A stretch of 64,000 nucleotides of DNA from Micromonospora rifamycinica. Its GTDB lineage: Bacteria > Actinomycetota > Actinomycetes > Mycobacteriales > Micromonosporaceae. Shown in pieces: positions 34,073-47,600 of the stretch (its first letter is position 1; the number at the start of each line of letters is the position of its first letter). The position numbers and the translations under genes are program-made. The DNA lies in NCBI RefSeq assembly GCF_900090265.1, contig NZ_LT607752.1, positions 1,736,001 through 1,800,000 on the forward strand. The letters run 5' to 3'. The notes under the pieces are model-generated. The model saw only the letters and a list, made by a program, of their open reading frames with translations, did not search any database and had not been told where the DNA came from.

Positions 34073-37000
34073 TCAGGAAATGCCCAGCTGGTTCTGGATG
34101 AAGTCGAAGATCTGATCGTCGTCGGAGGTTTCCTCGGGCAGCCGGACGCCGGTTTCGTGGTCGCCGGTCGTCAGCCGGTCGAGGAGCACGCGCAGCCGGG
34201 AGCCGGCCGCGGCCCGGGTCGCCCCGTCGAGGACCACCGTGTCGAGGAGCCGTTCCAGCCGGTCGAGCTCATCGGGCACCGACGTGGCCGTCGGTTCGCC
34301 GAACGTGGACCGGCGCAGCTCGGCGGCGAGCGCGGCCGGGTTGGGGTGGTCGAACACGAGCGTCGTCGGTAGTTGCCTGCCGAGCGCCGCCCCCAGCCGG
34401 TTACGCAGTTCCACCGCGCTCAGGGAGGTGAAGCCGAGTTCCTGGAAGGGCCGGTCGGGATCGATCCGGTCCGGTCCGGAGTGACCGAGGACCGTGGCGG
34501 CGTGCGTCCGCACCAGTCCGAGCAGTTCCTGCTGCTGCGCGGCGGCGTCGAGCGCCGCCCACCGCTGCGTGACCGGGACCTCGGTCACACCGCCGGTGTG
34601 CGTGCTGTCGCCGCCGGTCAACTCGGTGAGCAGCGGGCTGGGCCGGCTCGCGGTGAACCGCGTGGCGAAGGTGTCCCAGTCGATGCCGGCGACGAGGGCC
34701 GTCGCCTCGCCACGGTCGAGGACCCTGCCGAGGGCGTCGAGCGCCGCCTCCGGCGCCATCGGCCGTACGCCGGCCGCGGCCAGGCCGTCGGTGTGGCCGG
34801 CCATGCCCGTCGCCTCCCAGGCGCCCCAGGAGACGGCGAGTGCCGGACGCCCCGCCGCCTGCCGGGCCGCCGCCAACGCGTCCAGGTAGGCGTTGGCGGC
34901 GGCGTAGCCGCCCTGCCCGGCAGCGCCGACGGTGCCGGCGACCGAGGAGAACAGGACGAACGCGTCGAGGTGCAGGCCGCGGGTCAGCTCGTCGAGGTTC
35001 CGGGCCGCGGCGGCCTTCGCCCCGAACACCGCAGCCAGGCGGTCGGTGGTGAGCGCGGCGAGAACCCCGTCGTCGAGTACGCCGGCCGCGTGGAAGACCG
35101 CCGAGGGTGGCCCGCTGCGGGCGACGAGAGCGGTGAGCTGCGCGCGGTCAGCCACGTCGCAGGCCACCACCGTCGCCGTCGTCCCCCGCGTCGCGAGTTC
35201 GGCGACGAGATCGCCGGCCCCGGGAGCCGCGGGTCCGCGCCGGCTCAACAGGACCACGCGGCGGGCGCCCCGTCCGGACAACCAGCGGGCCAGGTGCGCG
35301 CCGACGCCGCCGGTGCCGCCGGTGACCCAGATGTCGCCCTCGGGTCGCCAGGCCTGGGCGCGCCACGTCGGCCCGGTGGTCGCCCGGGACAACCGCCGCC
35401 CGAGTACGCCGCCCGTCCGTACCGCCGCCTGGTCCTCGACCGCGGCGGCGATGGTGGCGAGGACGTGCGCGGTCGCCTCGGCGTCGGGGCGTCCGGAGAC
35501 GTCGACCAGGCCACCCCAGAGCCGTGGGTGTTCCAGGGCCGCGGTCCGGCCCAGGCCCCAGATCGCCGCCTGCGCCGGGGCGTGGACCGGTCCGGCCGCG
35601 ACGGCGTCGCGGGTCAGGCACCACAGGGGCGCGTCCAGGCCGGCGTCGTCGAGCGCCTGTAGTAGGTGCAGGGTTACGGCGAGCCCGGCCGGCACCACGG
35701 GCGCGGGGGTCTCGTCGAAGCCCAGCAGGGAGATCACGCGGTCGGCGTCGCTGTCGCGGAGGGCACCGGTCAGGGCGACCCGGTCCAGGCCGGCCGCTTC
35801 CAGGACCGTGCACCGGCCGCCAGCGCTCTCGACGCCGTCGCGCAGGGCTGCGGCCCATCCGGCGTCGACGCCCTCGCCCGGGGTGAGCAGCAGCCAGCTC
35901 ACCCCGGTGAGGTCGGCCGGCGGAAGGTGCGCGGGTTGCCAACTCTCGGCGTAGAGCAGGTCGTCGGTCGAGGTACGCGCGGCCGGGGCGTCGTCCGCAT
36001 CGAGCCAGTAGCGGCGGTGTTGGAACGCGTACGTCGGCAGATCCTCAGGCACCGCCACCATGGGCGACACCGGCGCCCAGTCCACCGGCACCCCAGCGGT
36101 ATGCAGGGCACCCACCGCAGTCAGCCAAGTGACCACCTCATCGACATCCCGCCGCGACACCGGCACCACCCGACGATCAGGCAACATCGCCGTCAACGTC
36201 GCATCCGGACCCACCTCCACACACACCCCCGCGTCCACCACACCCACCGCATCGCCGAACCGCACCGTCTCCCGCACCTGACGCACCCAGTACTCCGGCA
36301 CCGTCAGATCCGCACCCACCTCCACACTCGACACCAACGGCACCCGCGCCGGCCGAAACTCCACCGACCCCACCACCTGCGCGAACTCAGCGAGCATCGG
36401 CTCCATCAACACCGAATGGAACGCATGCGACACCCGCAACCGGCGGACCCGCACCCCCGCCCCCGCCAACCGATCCGCAGCGGCCACGACCGCAGCTTCC
36501 GGACCGGAGAGCACCACCTGGTCCGGACCGTTGACCGCCGCCACATCCAAACCCAGACCGGCCACCGCCGACTCACCGGCCTGCACCGCCAACATCGCCC
36601 CACCAGCAGGCAACGCATCCATCAACCGCGCCCGCGCCGCCACCAACCGACACGCATCCACCAGATCCAGAACCCCAGCCACGACCGCCGCCGCATACTC
36701 ACCCACCGAATGCCCCACCACCACACCCGGACACACCCCGAACGACCGCAACAACGCCACCTGCGCCACCTGCACCGCAAAAATGCCCGGCTGCGCAAAC
36801 AACGTCCGATCCACCAACCCACCACCCCCAACCAACACCTCACCCAACGACCGCGGCAAAAACCCCTCCAACAACCCACACACCCGCCCGAACTCCTCCG
36901 CAAAAACCGGAAAACGCCCCGCCAACCCCACCCCCATCCCCCACCACTGCGAACCCTGCCCCGAAAACAGAAACCCCACCGTCGTCTCACCCGCGGCGAC

Positions 37001-38530
37001 CGGCTGCGGTGCCGATCGCAAGCTCCCCAACAGCTCCGGGGCCGAGGCACCGACCCCGACCGCCCGGTACGGCAACACCGCCCGCCGCGCCAACCCCGCC
37101 GCGACCCGGTGGACGGAGACCTCCGGCCGCTCCTCGACCATGGCGGCCAACCGGTCGACCTGCGCCCGCAACGCGTCGGCCGAACGCGCGGACACGGCCC
37201 ACACCGTCGCACCGTCGTGCTCGACAACCGGCTCGGGCTCCGCCTCGGGCGCCTGCTCCACGATCACGTGGGCGTTCGTGCCGCTGACTCCGAACGACGA
37301 CACCCCCGCCCGACGCGGCCGGCCCGTCCGCGGCCACTCCGTCCTCACCGCCGCCAGCTCCACCGCACCGGCCGACCAGTCCACCTGCGGAGTCGGCTCA
37401 TCGATGTGCAGCGACCGCGGCACCACACCATGCCGCATCGCCAACACCATCTTGATCACACCAGCCACACCCGCCGCCGCCTGCGCATGACCGATATTCG
37501 ACTTCACCGACCCCAACAGCAGCGGCCGTTCCCGATCCTGCCCGTACGCCGCCAGGACCGCCTGCGCCTCGATCGGATCCCCCAACCGCGTCCCCGTCCC
37601 GTGCCCCTCCACCACATCCACATCCACCCCAGACAACCCCGCCGACACCAACGCCTGCCGAATCACCCGCTGCTGGGACGGACCATTCGGCGCCGTCAAC
37701 CCATTCGACGCACCATCCTGATTCACCGCCGAACCCCGCACCACCGCCAGGATGTGATGCCCTCGACGCCGGGCATCCGACAGCCGTTCCAGCAGCAGCA
37801 GGCCGACACCCTCGGAGAAACCCGCGCCGTCGGCCGCGGCCGCGAAGGACTTGCACCGACCGTCCGCCGCCATTCCCTGCTGTCGCGAGAACTCCTGGAA
37901 GACGATGGGCGTCGACATCACGGAAACCCCGCCGGCGAGTGCCATGTCGCATTCCCCGGCCCGCAGCGACTGGGCAGCCAGATGCAACGCCACCAACGAC
38001 GACGAACACGCCGTATCCACCGTCACCGCCGGACCCTCGAAACCAAACGTGTACGACACCCGACCCGACGCCACACTCCCCGCATTACCGTTCGTGAAAT
38101 AACCCTCCAACTCCACCGGAACCGACCGCACCCGCGACCCGTAATCGTGATACATCAACCCCGCGAACACACCCGTCCGACTCCCCCGCAACGACAACGG
38201 ATCCAAACCCGCCCGCTCCAACACCTCCCACGACACCTCCAACAACAACCGCTGCTGCGGATCCATCGCCAACGCCTCACGCGGCGAAATCCCGAACAGA
38301 TCAGCATCGAAATCCGCAGCGTCGTACAGGAAGCCGCCCTCGCGTGCCGACACCGAGCCCGGAAGCCTGCCGGTGGGGTCGAACCGGGCCAACCGTTGCC
38401 AGCCCCGGTCGACCGGGAAGGCGGCGATGCCGTCACCATCCCGGTCGAGCAACGTCCACAGCTCCTCGGGAGACCGCACCCCACCCGGGAACCGGCAGGC
38501 CATGCCGATGATCGCCAACGGCTCGGTCGC
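34073..38530 (-). other. PKS module 6: KS-AT(malonyl)-KR-ACP
   Basis: KS6 38530-37260, AT6 about 36985-36010 (HAFH near 36420), KR6 35960-34780 (B-type), ACP6 centre near 34430. No DH. It predicts an unbranched C6 and a C7 hydroxyl. Confidence 0.85.
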
Positions 38531-38626
38531 CGCGTCGACCAACCGGCGGTTCTGTGCGCGCAGCCGTTCGTTCTCCTTCAGCGACGAACGCAGCGCCTCG
38601 ACGAACTGGTCCTGCGACGTGTTCAT
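34073..38626 (-). CDS. tiaA3: Type I PKS, module 6
   Basis: Single-module protein of 1517 aa. Docking coiled coil at residues 1-30 ([13 protein letters not shown]), KS6 (33-455), AT6 (550-870, GHSVGEY and HAFH, malonyl), KR6 (890-1280, [22 protein letters not shown]; active, B-type) and ACP6 (about 1370-1440, [10 protein letters not shown]). The C-terminal docking helix is [14 protein letters not shown]. There is no DH, so it leaves a hydroxyl, predicted at C7. The start has GGGGGAGGA upstream. Gaps to its neighbours are 24 bp (before) and 23 bp (after), indicating one transcript. AT6 lies within a 981-bp block that also occurs in AT7. Confidence 0.93.
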   Translation of the reverse strand: MNTSQDQFVEALRSSLKENERLRAQNRRLVDAATEPLAIIGMACRFPGGVRSPEELWTLLDRDGDGIAAFPVDRGWQRLARFDPTGRLPGSVSAREGGFLYDAADFDADLFGISPREALAMDPQQRLLLEVSWEVLERAGLDPLSLRGSRTGVFAGLMYHDYGSRVRSVPVELEGYFTNGNAGSVASGRVSYTFGFEGPAVTVDTACSSSLVALHLAAQSLRAGECDMALAGGVSVMSTPIVFQEFSRQQGMAADGRCKSFAAAADGAGFSEGVGLLLLERLSDARRRGHHILAVVRGSAVNQDGASNGLTAPNGPSQQRVIRQALVSAGLSGVDVDVVEGHGTGTRLGDPIEAQAVLAAYGQDRERPLLLGSVKSNIGHAQAAAGVAGVIKMVLAMRHGVVPRSLHIDEPTPQVDWSAGAVELAAVRTEWPRTGRPRRAGVSSFGVSGTNAHVIVEQAPEAEPEPVVEHDGATVWAVSARSADALRAQVDRLAAMVEERPEVSVHRVAAGLARRAVLPYRAVGVGASAPELLGSLRSAPQPVAAGETTVGFLFSGQGSQWWGMGVGLAGRFPVFAEEFGRVCGLLEGFLPRSLGEVLVGGGGLVDRTLFAQPGIFAVQVAQVALLRSFGVCPGVVVGHSVGEYAAAVVAGVLDLVDACRLVAARARLMDALPAGGAMLAVQAGESAVAGLGLDVAAVNGPDQVVLSGPEAAVVAAADRLAGAGVRVRRLRVSHAFHSVLMEPMLAEFAQVVGSVEFRPARVPLVSSVEVGADLTVPEYWVRQVRETVRFGDAVGVVDAGVCVEVGPDATLTAMLPDRRVVPVSRRDVDEVVTWLTAVGALHTAGVPVDWAPVSPMVAVPEDLPTYAFQHRRYWLDADDAPAARTSTDDLLYAESWQPAHLPPADLTGVSWLLLTPGEGVDAGWAAALRDGVESAGGRCTVLEAAGLDRVALTGALRDSDADRVISLLGFDETPAPVVPAGLAVTLHLLQALDDAGLDAPLWCLTRDAVAAGPVHAPAQAAIWGLGRTAALEHPRLWGGLVDVSGRPDAEATAHVLATIAAAVEDQAAVRTGGVLGRRLSRATTGPTWRAQAWRPEGDIWVTGGTGGVGAHLARWLSGRGARRVVLLSRRGPAAPGAGDLVAELATRGTTATVVACDVADRAQLTALVARSGPPSAVFHAAGVLDDGVLAALTTDRLAAVFGAKAAAARNLDELTRGLHLDAFVLFSSVAGTVGAAGQGGYAAANAYLDALAAARQAAGRPALAVSWGAWEATGMAGHTDGLAAAGVRPMAPEAALDALGRVLDRGEATALVAGIDWDTFATRFTASRPSPLLTELTGGDSTHTGGVTEVPVTQRWAALDAAAQQQELLGLVRTHAATVLGHSGPDRIDPDRPFQELGFTSLSAVELRNRLGAALGRQLPTTLVFDHPNPAALAAELRRSTFGEPTATSVPDELDRLERLLDTVVLDGATRAAAGSRLRVLLDRLTTGDHETGVRLPEETSDDDQIFDFIQNQLGIS
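36000..36980 (-). repeat. Malonyl AT block, copy in module 6
   Basis: Partner of the module 7 block. Edges lie at the AT-KR linker (36000) and just before the GQGSQW motif of AT (36980). Confidence 0.88.
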
Positions 38627-38650
38627 CCGTCCTCCCCCTGTGCTGTCGGA

Positions 38651-41600
38651 TCAGGACGACGTCTGCTGTGCGGCAAGCCGCAGCAGACTCTCGGCGTCCA
38701 GATCGTCGATGGACTCGCCGGGTTCGGCCGTCTCCTCGGCACCGGCCAGCCGCAGCACCAGGTCGAGCACTCCCGAACTCCGGAGCCGGGCCAGCGGGAT
38801 ACCGGCCAGCTTCTGCCGGAACTCGCGTTCCTCCGCCTCCTCGGGTGTCTCCGCATCCGTTGCGAGCCCGAGTTCCCTGCACAGGTGGGCGGCGACGGCG
38901 GCCGGGGTGGGATGGTCGAAAACGAGCGTGGCGGGCAGCCGCAGGCCGGTCTCGGCGTTCAGCCGGTTGCGCAGCTCGACGGCGAGCAGCGAGTCGAAGC
39001 CCAGATCCCTGAACGCCTGGTCCGGTCCGATGACCGATGTCGGGCCGTGGCCGAGCACCCGGCCGGCCAGCGACCGCACGGTGTCGAGGACACGTTCGTA
39101 CTGCGTCCCCGGTTCCAGGCCGGCGAGTTGCCCGGCCAGGTCGCCCGACGGCCCTCCCGCGACGGCGAGGGTCCGGCGGCTCCCGGTCAGCAGGCCGGAC
39201 AGCAGCGGCGGCACCGTCTGCCCGGCGTACCCGGTCAGCTCCAGCTTGACCGGTACGAGGAGGGGAGCGCCCGACCGGAGGGCCGCGTCGAACAGGGCCA
39301 GACCTTCCTCGTCACTCATCGGCACGACGCCGTGGCGAACCAGTCGGTGGCGGTCAGCGCTGTTCAGCCGCCCGGTGAGTTCGCTGTCCTGCGACCAGTG
39401 GCCCCAGGCGAGTGACTGCGCGGGTAGTCCCTGTGCCCGCCGTTGTCGGGCCAGGGCGTCGAGGTAGGCGTTCGCCGCCGCGTAGTTGGCCTGACCCGCC
39501 GACCCGAACACCCCTGACGCGGAGGAGAAGAGGATGAACGCGTCGAGCTGCCGGTCGCGGGTCAACTCGTGCAACAGGTACGCGCTGCGGGCCTTGGCGG
39601 CGAAGACCGCCTCCAACCGCTCCGGCGTGAGATTGGCGATCGTGGCGTCGTCGAGCACCCCCGCCGCGTGGATCACCACACCAGGTCGAACCTCGTCGAG
39701 CAACGCCGCCAACGCCACCCGGTCAGCCACATCACACGCCACCACCCGCACCCCCGGCAGATCCCGCAACAAATCCTCGGCACCCGGCGCATCCGGACCA
39801 CGCCGTGAGACCAGCACCAGGTCGTCCACCCCGTACTCCCGCACCAGATGCCGGGCCAGGAGACCACCCAACGTGCCAGTACCACCGGTGACCAGCACCG
39901 GACCCGCGCCGAAATCAACCCAGGCAGCACTCTCGGCCCGCGCGGCACGTACCAACCTCGGCACCCGGATGCGGCCGTCGTCGTCGACCCGAAGCTGCGG
40001 CTCGTCACACACCGCCACCGCCGCCCGCGCCACCGCCGGGTCTGCCGTATCGACCAGCACCAGCCGGCCTGGGTGCTCCGTCTGCGCCGACGCCAACAAA
40101 CCCCACACCGCCGCCGCATCCGGAACCGCCTGACCACCCGGCACCAGAACCAACCACCGCCGGTCATCGGCAGCCAACCGCTCCTGCACCCCAGCCAAGA
40201 CGTCCGCCAGAACGACACCCGCGCAGTCCCACACCGGCAAGTCGGCCTCCACCCCACCGAACTGGCTGACCTCACCGACCTGGTCGGCTCGCCCGGGCTG
40301 ACCGGCGTGGCTGACCTCATCGGCTTGGCCGGGCTGGTCGGTGTGGTTGAGCTGGCCGGTGTCGATCCAATCGATGGTGTAGAGGTTTCGCGGTGTCTTG
40401 GCGGGTGGCCGGTCCGGTAGTGGCCGCAGTACCAATGACCCCACTGTCGCTACCGGTCCGCCGTCGGTATCGGTCAGCGTCACCGACAGGCGGTCTCCAT
40501 CGACTCGCATCCGCACCCGTGCCGCTGTCGCACCTGTGGCATGCACCACCACGTCCTGCCACGCAAACGGCAACACCACCGGTCCGCCGTCACCAGCCCC
40601 CCCGCCTACGACCACCGCCGGGTGCAACGCCGCGTCCAACAGCGCCGGATGGATCACCAACCGCCCGACACCCTCATGCTCCGATACCGGCAACCCCACC
40701 TCAGCGAAGACCTCACCACCGTCCACCCACACCGCTCGCACACCCCGGAACACCGGACCATATTCATAGCCCCGGGCCGCCAAGCCCTCATAAAAACCAT
40801 CGACAGAAACCGGAATCGCGCCCACCGGCGGCCACACCGCACCCGCCCCCGGCAGCACCGGGGCCACAGCGGAACTGCCCCCCGACACCTCCACAACACC
40901 TGACATATTCACGTCGGCATGTTCAGCCAGCAAACCGGTCGCGTGACACACCCACGAATCATCACCGTCACCGTCACCGCGGGAGTACACAGCTACCCGG
41001 CCATCTCCACCCACCACCGTCTGCACCTCAACAAACCCCAACCCCTCCAACACCAACGGCACCTGCACCATCAACTCCCGCACCACCGACAACCCCACCA
41101 CATCACCCGCACCCACCACCCACTCCACAAACTGCGCCCCCGGCACCAACACCACCCCGTTCACCACATGATCCCCCCACCACGAACCCACCCCCACCGA
41201 AACCCCCACCGACACCACCACACCACCATCACCCAACCGCACCACCCCACCACCACCACTACCACTGCCGTTGTTTCCGATGTTGCCGTCCAGCCAGAAA
41301 CGCTCCCGCTGAAACGCATACGTCGGTATCTCGGCTGGTGACACCCCTACGGGCATCACCGAATCCCACTTCACCGCTACTCCCGCCACATGCAGCACCC
41401 CTGCCGCCCGTAGCACATCTTTCATGCCACCTTCACCGCGACGTAGCGTCCCCGTCACCACACCCCCCGACACCACATCCGCCACCCCCGCCAACAACAC
41501 CGGATGACCCGACACCTCCACAAACCCCCGCACCCCATCACCCACCGCCGCCCGCACCGCATCCTCAAAACACACCACACCCCGCAAATTCTCAAACCAA

Positions 41601-44600
41601 TACCCCGCATCCAAACCCCCACCATCCACCAACCCACCCGTCACCGTCGAATACCACGGCACCACACCCGACCGAAAACCCACCACACCCAAACGCTCCC
41701 GCAACACCCCCTCCACCACATCCACCCCCACCGAATGCGACGCATAATCCACATCCACCCACCGCACCCGCGCCCCACCCCAATCCACCGACCCCAACAC
41801 CCCACGATCCCCCGACACCACACACAACCCCGGACCATTCACCGCCGCCACCGACACCCCCACCACACCCACCAACCGCAACCGCACCTCCTCCACCGAC
41901 AACCACACCGACAACATCCCCCCACCACCACCCGACAAAAACTCCCCCACCACACCCGCCCGCACCGCCACCACCCGCGCACCCTCCTCCAACGACAACA
42001 CCCCCGCCACCACCGCCGCCGCCACCTCACCCTGCGAATGACCCACCACCCCCACCGGAACAACCCCCAACGACCCCCACACCCGCGCCAACGACACCAT
42101 CACCGCCCACATCAACGGCTGCACCACCCGCACATCACCACCCACCACCCCACCCGACAACAACACCCCCACCACCGAACAACCCACCCACGGCAACAAA
42201 ACCCGATCACACTCCCCCATCGCCCCCGCAAACACCACCGACTCCACCAACAACCGACACGCCATCCCCTCCCACTGCCACCCCTGACCCGGAAACACAA
42301 ACACCACACCCAAACCAGAACCAGAAACACCAGACGAACCCGAACTCAACGAACCCCGCAAACCACCCAACAACTCCTCCACCGAACCACCCACACCCAC
42401 CGCCCGAAACGGCAACAACGCCCGCCCCCACAAACCCACCGCCACCGAACCCACCGACACACCCGAACCACCCGAACCACCCGAACCACCCAAAGCAAAA
42501 CTCTCCAACCGCTCAACCTGCCCCCGCAAAGCCTCCCGAGAACGCCCCGACACCAACCACACCACCGGACCACCAACCCCATTAGCATCATCGGCATTGC
42601 CATCGCCATCGCCGGCAACATCAGTGCCAACCGACACCACGACATCCCCAGAAACCACAACCGAACCAGAGCCAGAAGACACCAGGTCAGAACCAGAGCC
42701 AGCCACCAAAGAAGAACGAGAAGAAACCAGAACCGAATCCGAATCCGAGCCCACAGTGGAACGCGATACCAACCCCGAAACCACACCCTCAGCAGCATCC
42801 GAGCCAGAAACAGAAACAGAATCAGAACCCGATGACACCGACAACCACTCCAGATCCGGCCCCTGCTCCACGATCACGTGCGCGTTCGTCCCACTCACCC
42901 CGAACGACGACACCCCTGCGCGACGCGGCCGACCCACCCCAGGCCACTCCGTCCGCTCCACCGCCAACTCCACCGCACCGGCCGACCAATCCACCTGTGG
43001 ACTCGGCTCATCGATATGCAACGAGCGGGGAACCACACCATGCCGCATCGCCAGGACCATCTTGATCACACCAGCGATCCCGCCTGCGGCCTGCGTGTGC
43101 CCCAGATTCGACTTCACCGACCCCAACAGCAGCGGCCGTTCCCGATCCTGGCCGTACGTCGCCAGCACCGCATGCGCCTCGATCGGATCGCCCAACCGCG
43201 TCCCCGTCCCGTGTGCCTCCACCACGTCCACGTCCGCGGGGGACAGGCCGGCCGATCGCAACGCGTCCCGGATCACCTTCTGCTGTGCCGGCCCGCTCGG
43301 CGCGGCGAGGCCGTTGGACGCACCGTCCTGGTTCAGAGCACTGCCGCGCACCACCGCCAGCACCCGATGCCCCGCCCGGCGGGCGTCGGACAGCCGCTCC
43401 AGCAGCACCAGGCCGACACCTTCGGACCAGCCGGTGCCGTCCGCCGTGGCCGCGAAGGACTTGCACCGACCGTCGGCGGCCAGCCCACGCTGCCGGGAGA
43501 ACTCCACGAAGGCGCGCGGGCTGAACATCGCGGTGACGCCGCCGGTGACGGCCATCCGGCAGTCGCCCGCACGCAGCGCCTGTACGGCCAGGTGCATGGC
43601 GACCAACGACGACGAGCACGCCGTGTCGACGGTCACCGCAGGCCCCTCGAACCCGAACGTGTAGGCGACCCGGCCCGAGACGACACTGGCCGCGTTGCCG
43701 ATCAGCAGATGGCCTTCGACCTCCTCGGGGATGCTCCGCAGGCCGATCGTGTAGTCCTGCCCGTTGTTGCCGACGAAGACGCCGGTGGGGGTACCGCGCA
43801 TCGTATGGGGGTCGATGCAGGCGTGTTCGAGCAGCTCCCAGCAGGTTTCCAGGAGGAGTCGCTGCTGCGGGTCCATGGCCAGGGCCTCCCGCGGGGAGAT
43901 CCCGAAGAAGTCGGCGTCGAAGTCGGCCGCCCCGTCGAGGAAACCTCCCTCACGCAGGTAGGTGGTACCGGGGTGTTCCGGGTCCGGATGGTAGAGGGCG
44001 TCGAGGTCCCAGCCCCGGTCGGTGGGGAACGGCGAGATGACGTCACCCTCCTCCATCAACACCTGCCACAGCTCCTCGGCGGAAGAGATGCCGCCGGGGA
44101 ACCGGCAGGTCATCCCGACGATGACGATCGGGTCGTCGTCGGCGGCGATGCTCTGCCCGTCACCAACCGGCACCGGGAGGTCGGTGCCGAAGAGCCGGGC
44201 CTGCAGGTGATCGGCCATCCCGGCCGGGGTGGGATGGTCGAAGACCACGGTGGTCGGCAGGGTGAGACCGGTGGCCTTGCACATCCGGTTGCGCAGTTCG
44301 ACCGCGGTGAGCGAGTCGAAACCCTGCTCCTTGAAGGCACGTCGGACGTCCAACCGGTCCGCCGACTCGTGCCCGAGCACCGTCGCCGTGTGGCCGAGCA
44401 CCAGGTCGAGCAGCGCCTCCCGCCGCTGGGCCGGGTCGAGGCCCCGGAGCTCCTCGACCGTCCGGGTGGCTGCGGTGTCGGGCTGTCCCGGGGCGCTCGT
44501 GCCGCCCTCGGCGATGTCGTCGAACAGCGAGGTTCGCCGGGCCACCGCGAACGTGCCGACGAACCGCTCCCAGTCGACGTCGGCCACGGTCGTGGTGGTC

Positions 44601-47600
44601 CGGTCCGCGCCGAGCACCGCGCCGAGCGCTGCCGTCGCCCGTTCGACCGGCATGGTCCGCAGGCCCCAGTCGGTGAGCTGCTCGCGGGCGGCGCCGTCGG
44701 CCATGCCGGGGCCGTCCCACGTGCCCCAGGCGATCGCGGTGGCGGTGCGGCCGTTGCCGCGCCGCCAGGAGGCGATGGCGTCGAGGTAGGCGTTCGCGGC
44801 GGCGTATCCGCCCTGGTTGCTGCCGCCCCAGACGCCGGCGCCGGAGGAGAACAGCACGAACGCGGTCAGCGGCCGGTCGCGGGTCAGTTCGTCGAGGTGC
44901 CGCGCGCCGTCGACCTTCGCCGCGAGCAGGTGTCCGAGGGTGGTCGGGTCGGTCTCGGCGAGGGATCCGGTGTCGCCGACCCCGGCGGCGTGGAAGACCG
45001 CCGTCAGGGGAACGTCCGGGTCGAGGTCGGCGAGCATCCGGGCGACCTGGTCCCGGTCGGCGACGTCGCAGGCGACCACGGTGGCCGTCGCGCCGAGCGC
45101 GGTCAGCTCGGCCTGCAGTTCGGCGGCGCCGGGGGTCGCCGCGCCGCGCCGCCCGGTCAGCACCAGGTGGCGGGCGCCCTCCTTCGCCAGCCATCGGGCC
45201 ACGTTGGCGCCGACGCCGCCGAGGCCACCGGTGACCAGCACGGTGCCGTCCGGTCGCCACGACGCGGCACCGGTGACGGGGCTGCGGACGAGGCGGCGGG
45301 CGAGGACCCCGCCGGCCCGGATGGCGATCTGGTCGTCGTCGGCGGTGCCGCCGGCGAGGACGTCGGTCAGGCGGCTGGCGGCGTTCACGTCCGGCGCGTC
45401 GGGCAGGTCGATCAGGCCGCCCCAGGAGTGGGGCGTCTCCAGGGCGGCGACCCGGCCCAGGCCCCACAGCATCGCCTGGGCGGGCCGGGTGACGTGTTCG
45501 GTGTCGCCGACGGCCACGGCGCCGCAGGTGAGGGTCCACAGTGGTACGGGTGTCGGCGCGGCGCGCAGGGTCCGCAGCAGGTCCAGGGTCGACGCGAGCC
45601 CGTGGGGCACCACGTCGGCGGTGGGATGGGGTGACTCGTCCAGGCCGAGCAGGGAGAGCGCCCCGTCGAAGTGCCCCTCCCCGAGCGGATCGGTGGTCGA
45701 GGCGAGCGTCACCACCTCGGCACCGGAGCGGGCGAGGGCGGCGGACACCACCGGTACCCAGCCCTGCCGGTCGTCGTCCGGCGTGACCAGCAGCCACCGG
45801 CCACCGAGCCGCCCGGACGGCACCGGCCTCGGCACCCAGGCCACGTCGTACATCCACTGGCCGACACCGGCGCGCTCACGCTGCCGCCGTCGCCACGAGC
45901 TGAGCGCGGGCAGCAGCCCGGCGAGCGTACGCTGCTGGTCGGCGTCGACGCCGAGGTCGGTCGCCAGCCGGTCGACGTCGCCGGCCTCGACCGCGGACCA
46001 GAACTCCCCGTCCGGTCGGCCGGCGTCCTCCGTCGGCGCGGCCGGGTCGGCGTCCAGCCAGAAGCGCTCCCGCTGGAAGGGGTACGTCGGCAGCGCGCTC
46101 CGCCGTGCTCCCGCCCCCTCGAACAGGGTCTCCAGGGCCACGGGCACCCCGCAGGCGTACGCCTCGGCCAGCGACAGCAGGAAACGGTCCGCGCCGCCGG
46201 AGTCGCGCCGCAGCGAGTGCACCGTCCGGATCTGCGCGCCGGCCTCCTCGGCGGTCTCCTGCACCGGGGTGGACAGGACCGGATGCCCGCTGACCTCGAT
46301 GAACGCGTCGTACCCGTCGGCGAGTAGCGACCGTACCGCGCCGATCAGGTCGACCGGTCGCCGGGCGTTGCGGAACCAGTACTCCGGGCCGAGTTCGGCG
46401 GTGTCCAGCGGACCGCCGGTCACGGTGGAGTAGAACGGCACCTCACCGGTGCGGGACGAGACTCCGTCGAGCAGTCCGACGAGCCGGTCGTGCAGGGGGT
46501 CGACCTGCTCGCAGTGCGACGCGACGGTGGCCGGCACCATCCGCGCCTGCCAGCCGGCGGCCTCGCGGTCGGCGACGAACGCCGTCAGGGTCGCCACGTC
46601 CCCGGCGACGGTGGTGGACCGTGGCCCGTTGACACCGGCGATGGCCAGCGTGCCCGGCCAGTCGGCGAGCGTCGCGGCCACCTGCTCGGCGGTGGCCGCG
46701 ACGGAGGCGACCGCACCGTTGCCCACCAGCGCCTCGGCGAACAGCTTGCTGCGCTCGGCGATGATCCGGGCGGCGTCCTCCAGGCTGATCGCGCCGGCGA
46801 CGTACGCCGCCGCCACCTCGCCCTGGCTCGAACCGACCACGGCCGCCGGCCGTACCCCGTGCGAGCGCCACAGGGCGGCGAGCCCCACCATGACCGCGAA
46901 CAGCGCCGGCTGCACGACGTCGATGCGGTCGTAGCCGGGGGCGCCGGGCTCGCCGGTGAGCACGTCACGCAGGGACCAGTCGACGTACGGCGTCAGCGCG
47001 GTCTCGCAGTCGGCGACGGCGCGGGCGAAGACCGGCGAGGAACGGAGGAGTTCGGCACCCATGCCCGCCCACTGGGCGCCCTGCCCGGGGAAGACGAGGA
47101 CGACCCGGCGTTCCCCCTCGGCCTCGCCGGTGACGACCTGCGGCGCGGGCTCCTGCCGGAGCAGGGATTCCAGGCCGCGTACGAGATCGGTCCGGGAACG
47201 CCCGCAGACGACGGCCCGGCGCTCCAGGGCGGCCCGCGTGGTGACCAGCGAGTAGGCCAGGTCGGTGAGATCGGCGTCGGGCCGGTCGCGCAGCAGGTCG
47301 AGCAGCCGCCCGGCCTGCGCCCGCAGCGCCGGTCCGCCGCGCGCGGAGAGCACCCACGGCAGTGGTCCGTCCACTCCCGGACCCGGCTCGGGCTCGGCGG
47401 CCGCCGGTGCCTGTTCGAGCACCACGTGGGCGTTGGTGCCGCTGATGCCGAACGACGACACCGCCGCCCGGCGCGGACGGCCGGTCTCCGGCCACGGCAC
47501 CGCCTCCCGGAGCAGGGCCACCGATCCCGCGTTCCAGTCGACGTGCGGCGTCGGCTCGTCGATGTGCAGGGACTGCGGCAGCGTCCCGTACCGCATCGCG

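Larger units (their letters stand above)
38651..44145 (-). other. PKS module 5: KS-AT(methylmalonyl)-DH-KR-ACP and docking tail
   Basis: KS5 44145-42870, Ser/Asp-rich linker 42850-42580, short Gly/Ser repeat 42352-42313, AT5 42300-41330 (YASH), DH5 with [10 protein letters not shown] near 41170, linker 40370-40250, KR5 to 39400 (GVLDD), ACP5 near 38990. It gives the C8 methyl and C8=C9. Confidence 0.85.

Noticed and set aside
35666..39415. Very long open frame on the forward strand (over 1200 codons) opposite the PKS genes
   Set aside because: It encodes His/Arg/Pro-rich repetitive sequence with no domain, lies antisense to a well-supported PKS, and similar frames occur opposite every repeated cassette. 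It is a by-product of GC-rich codon structure.
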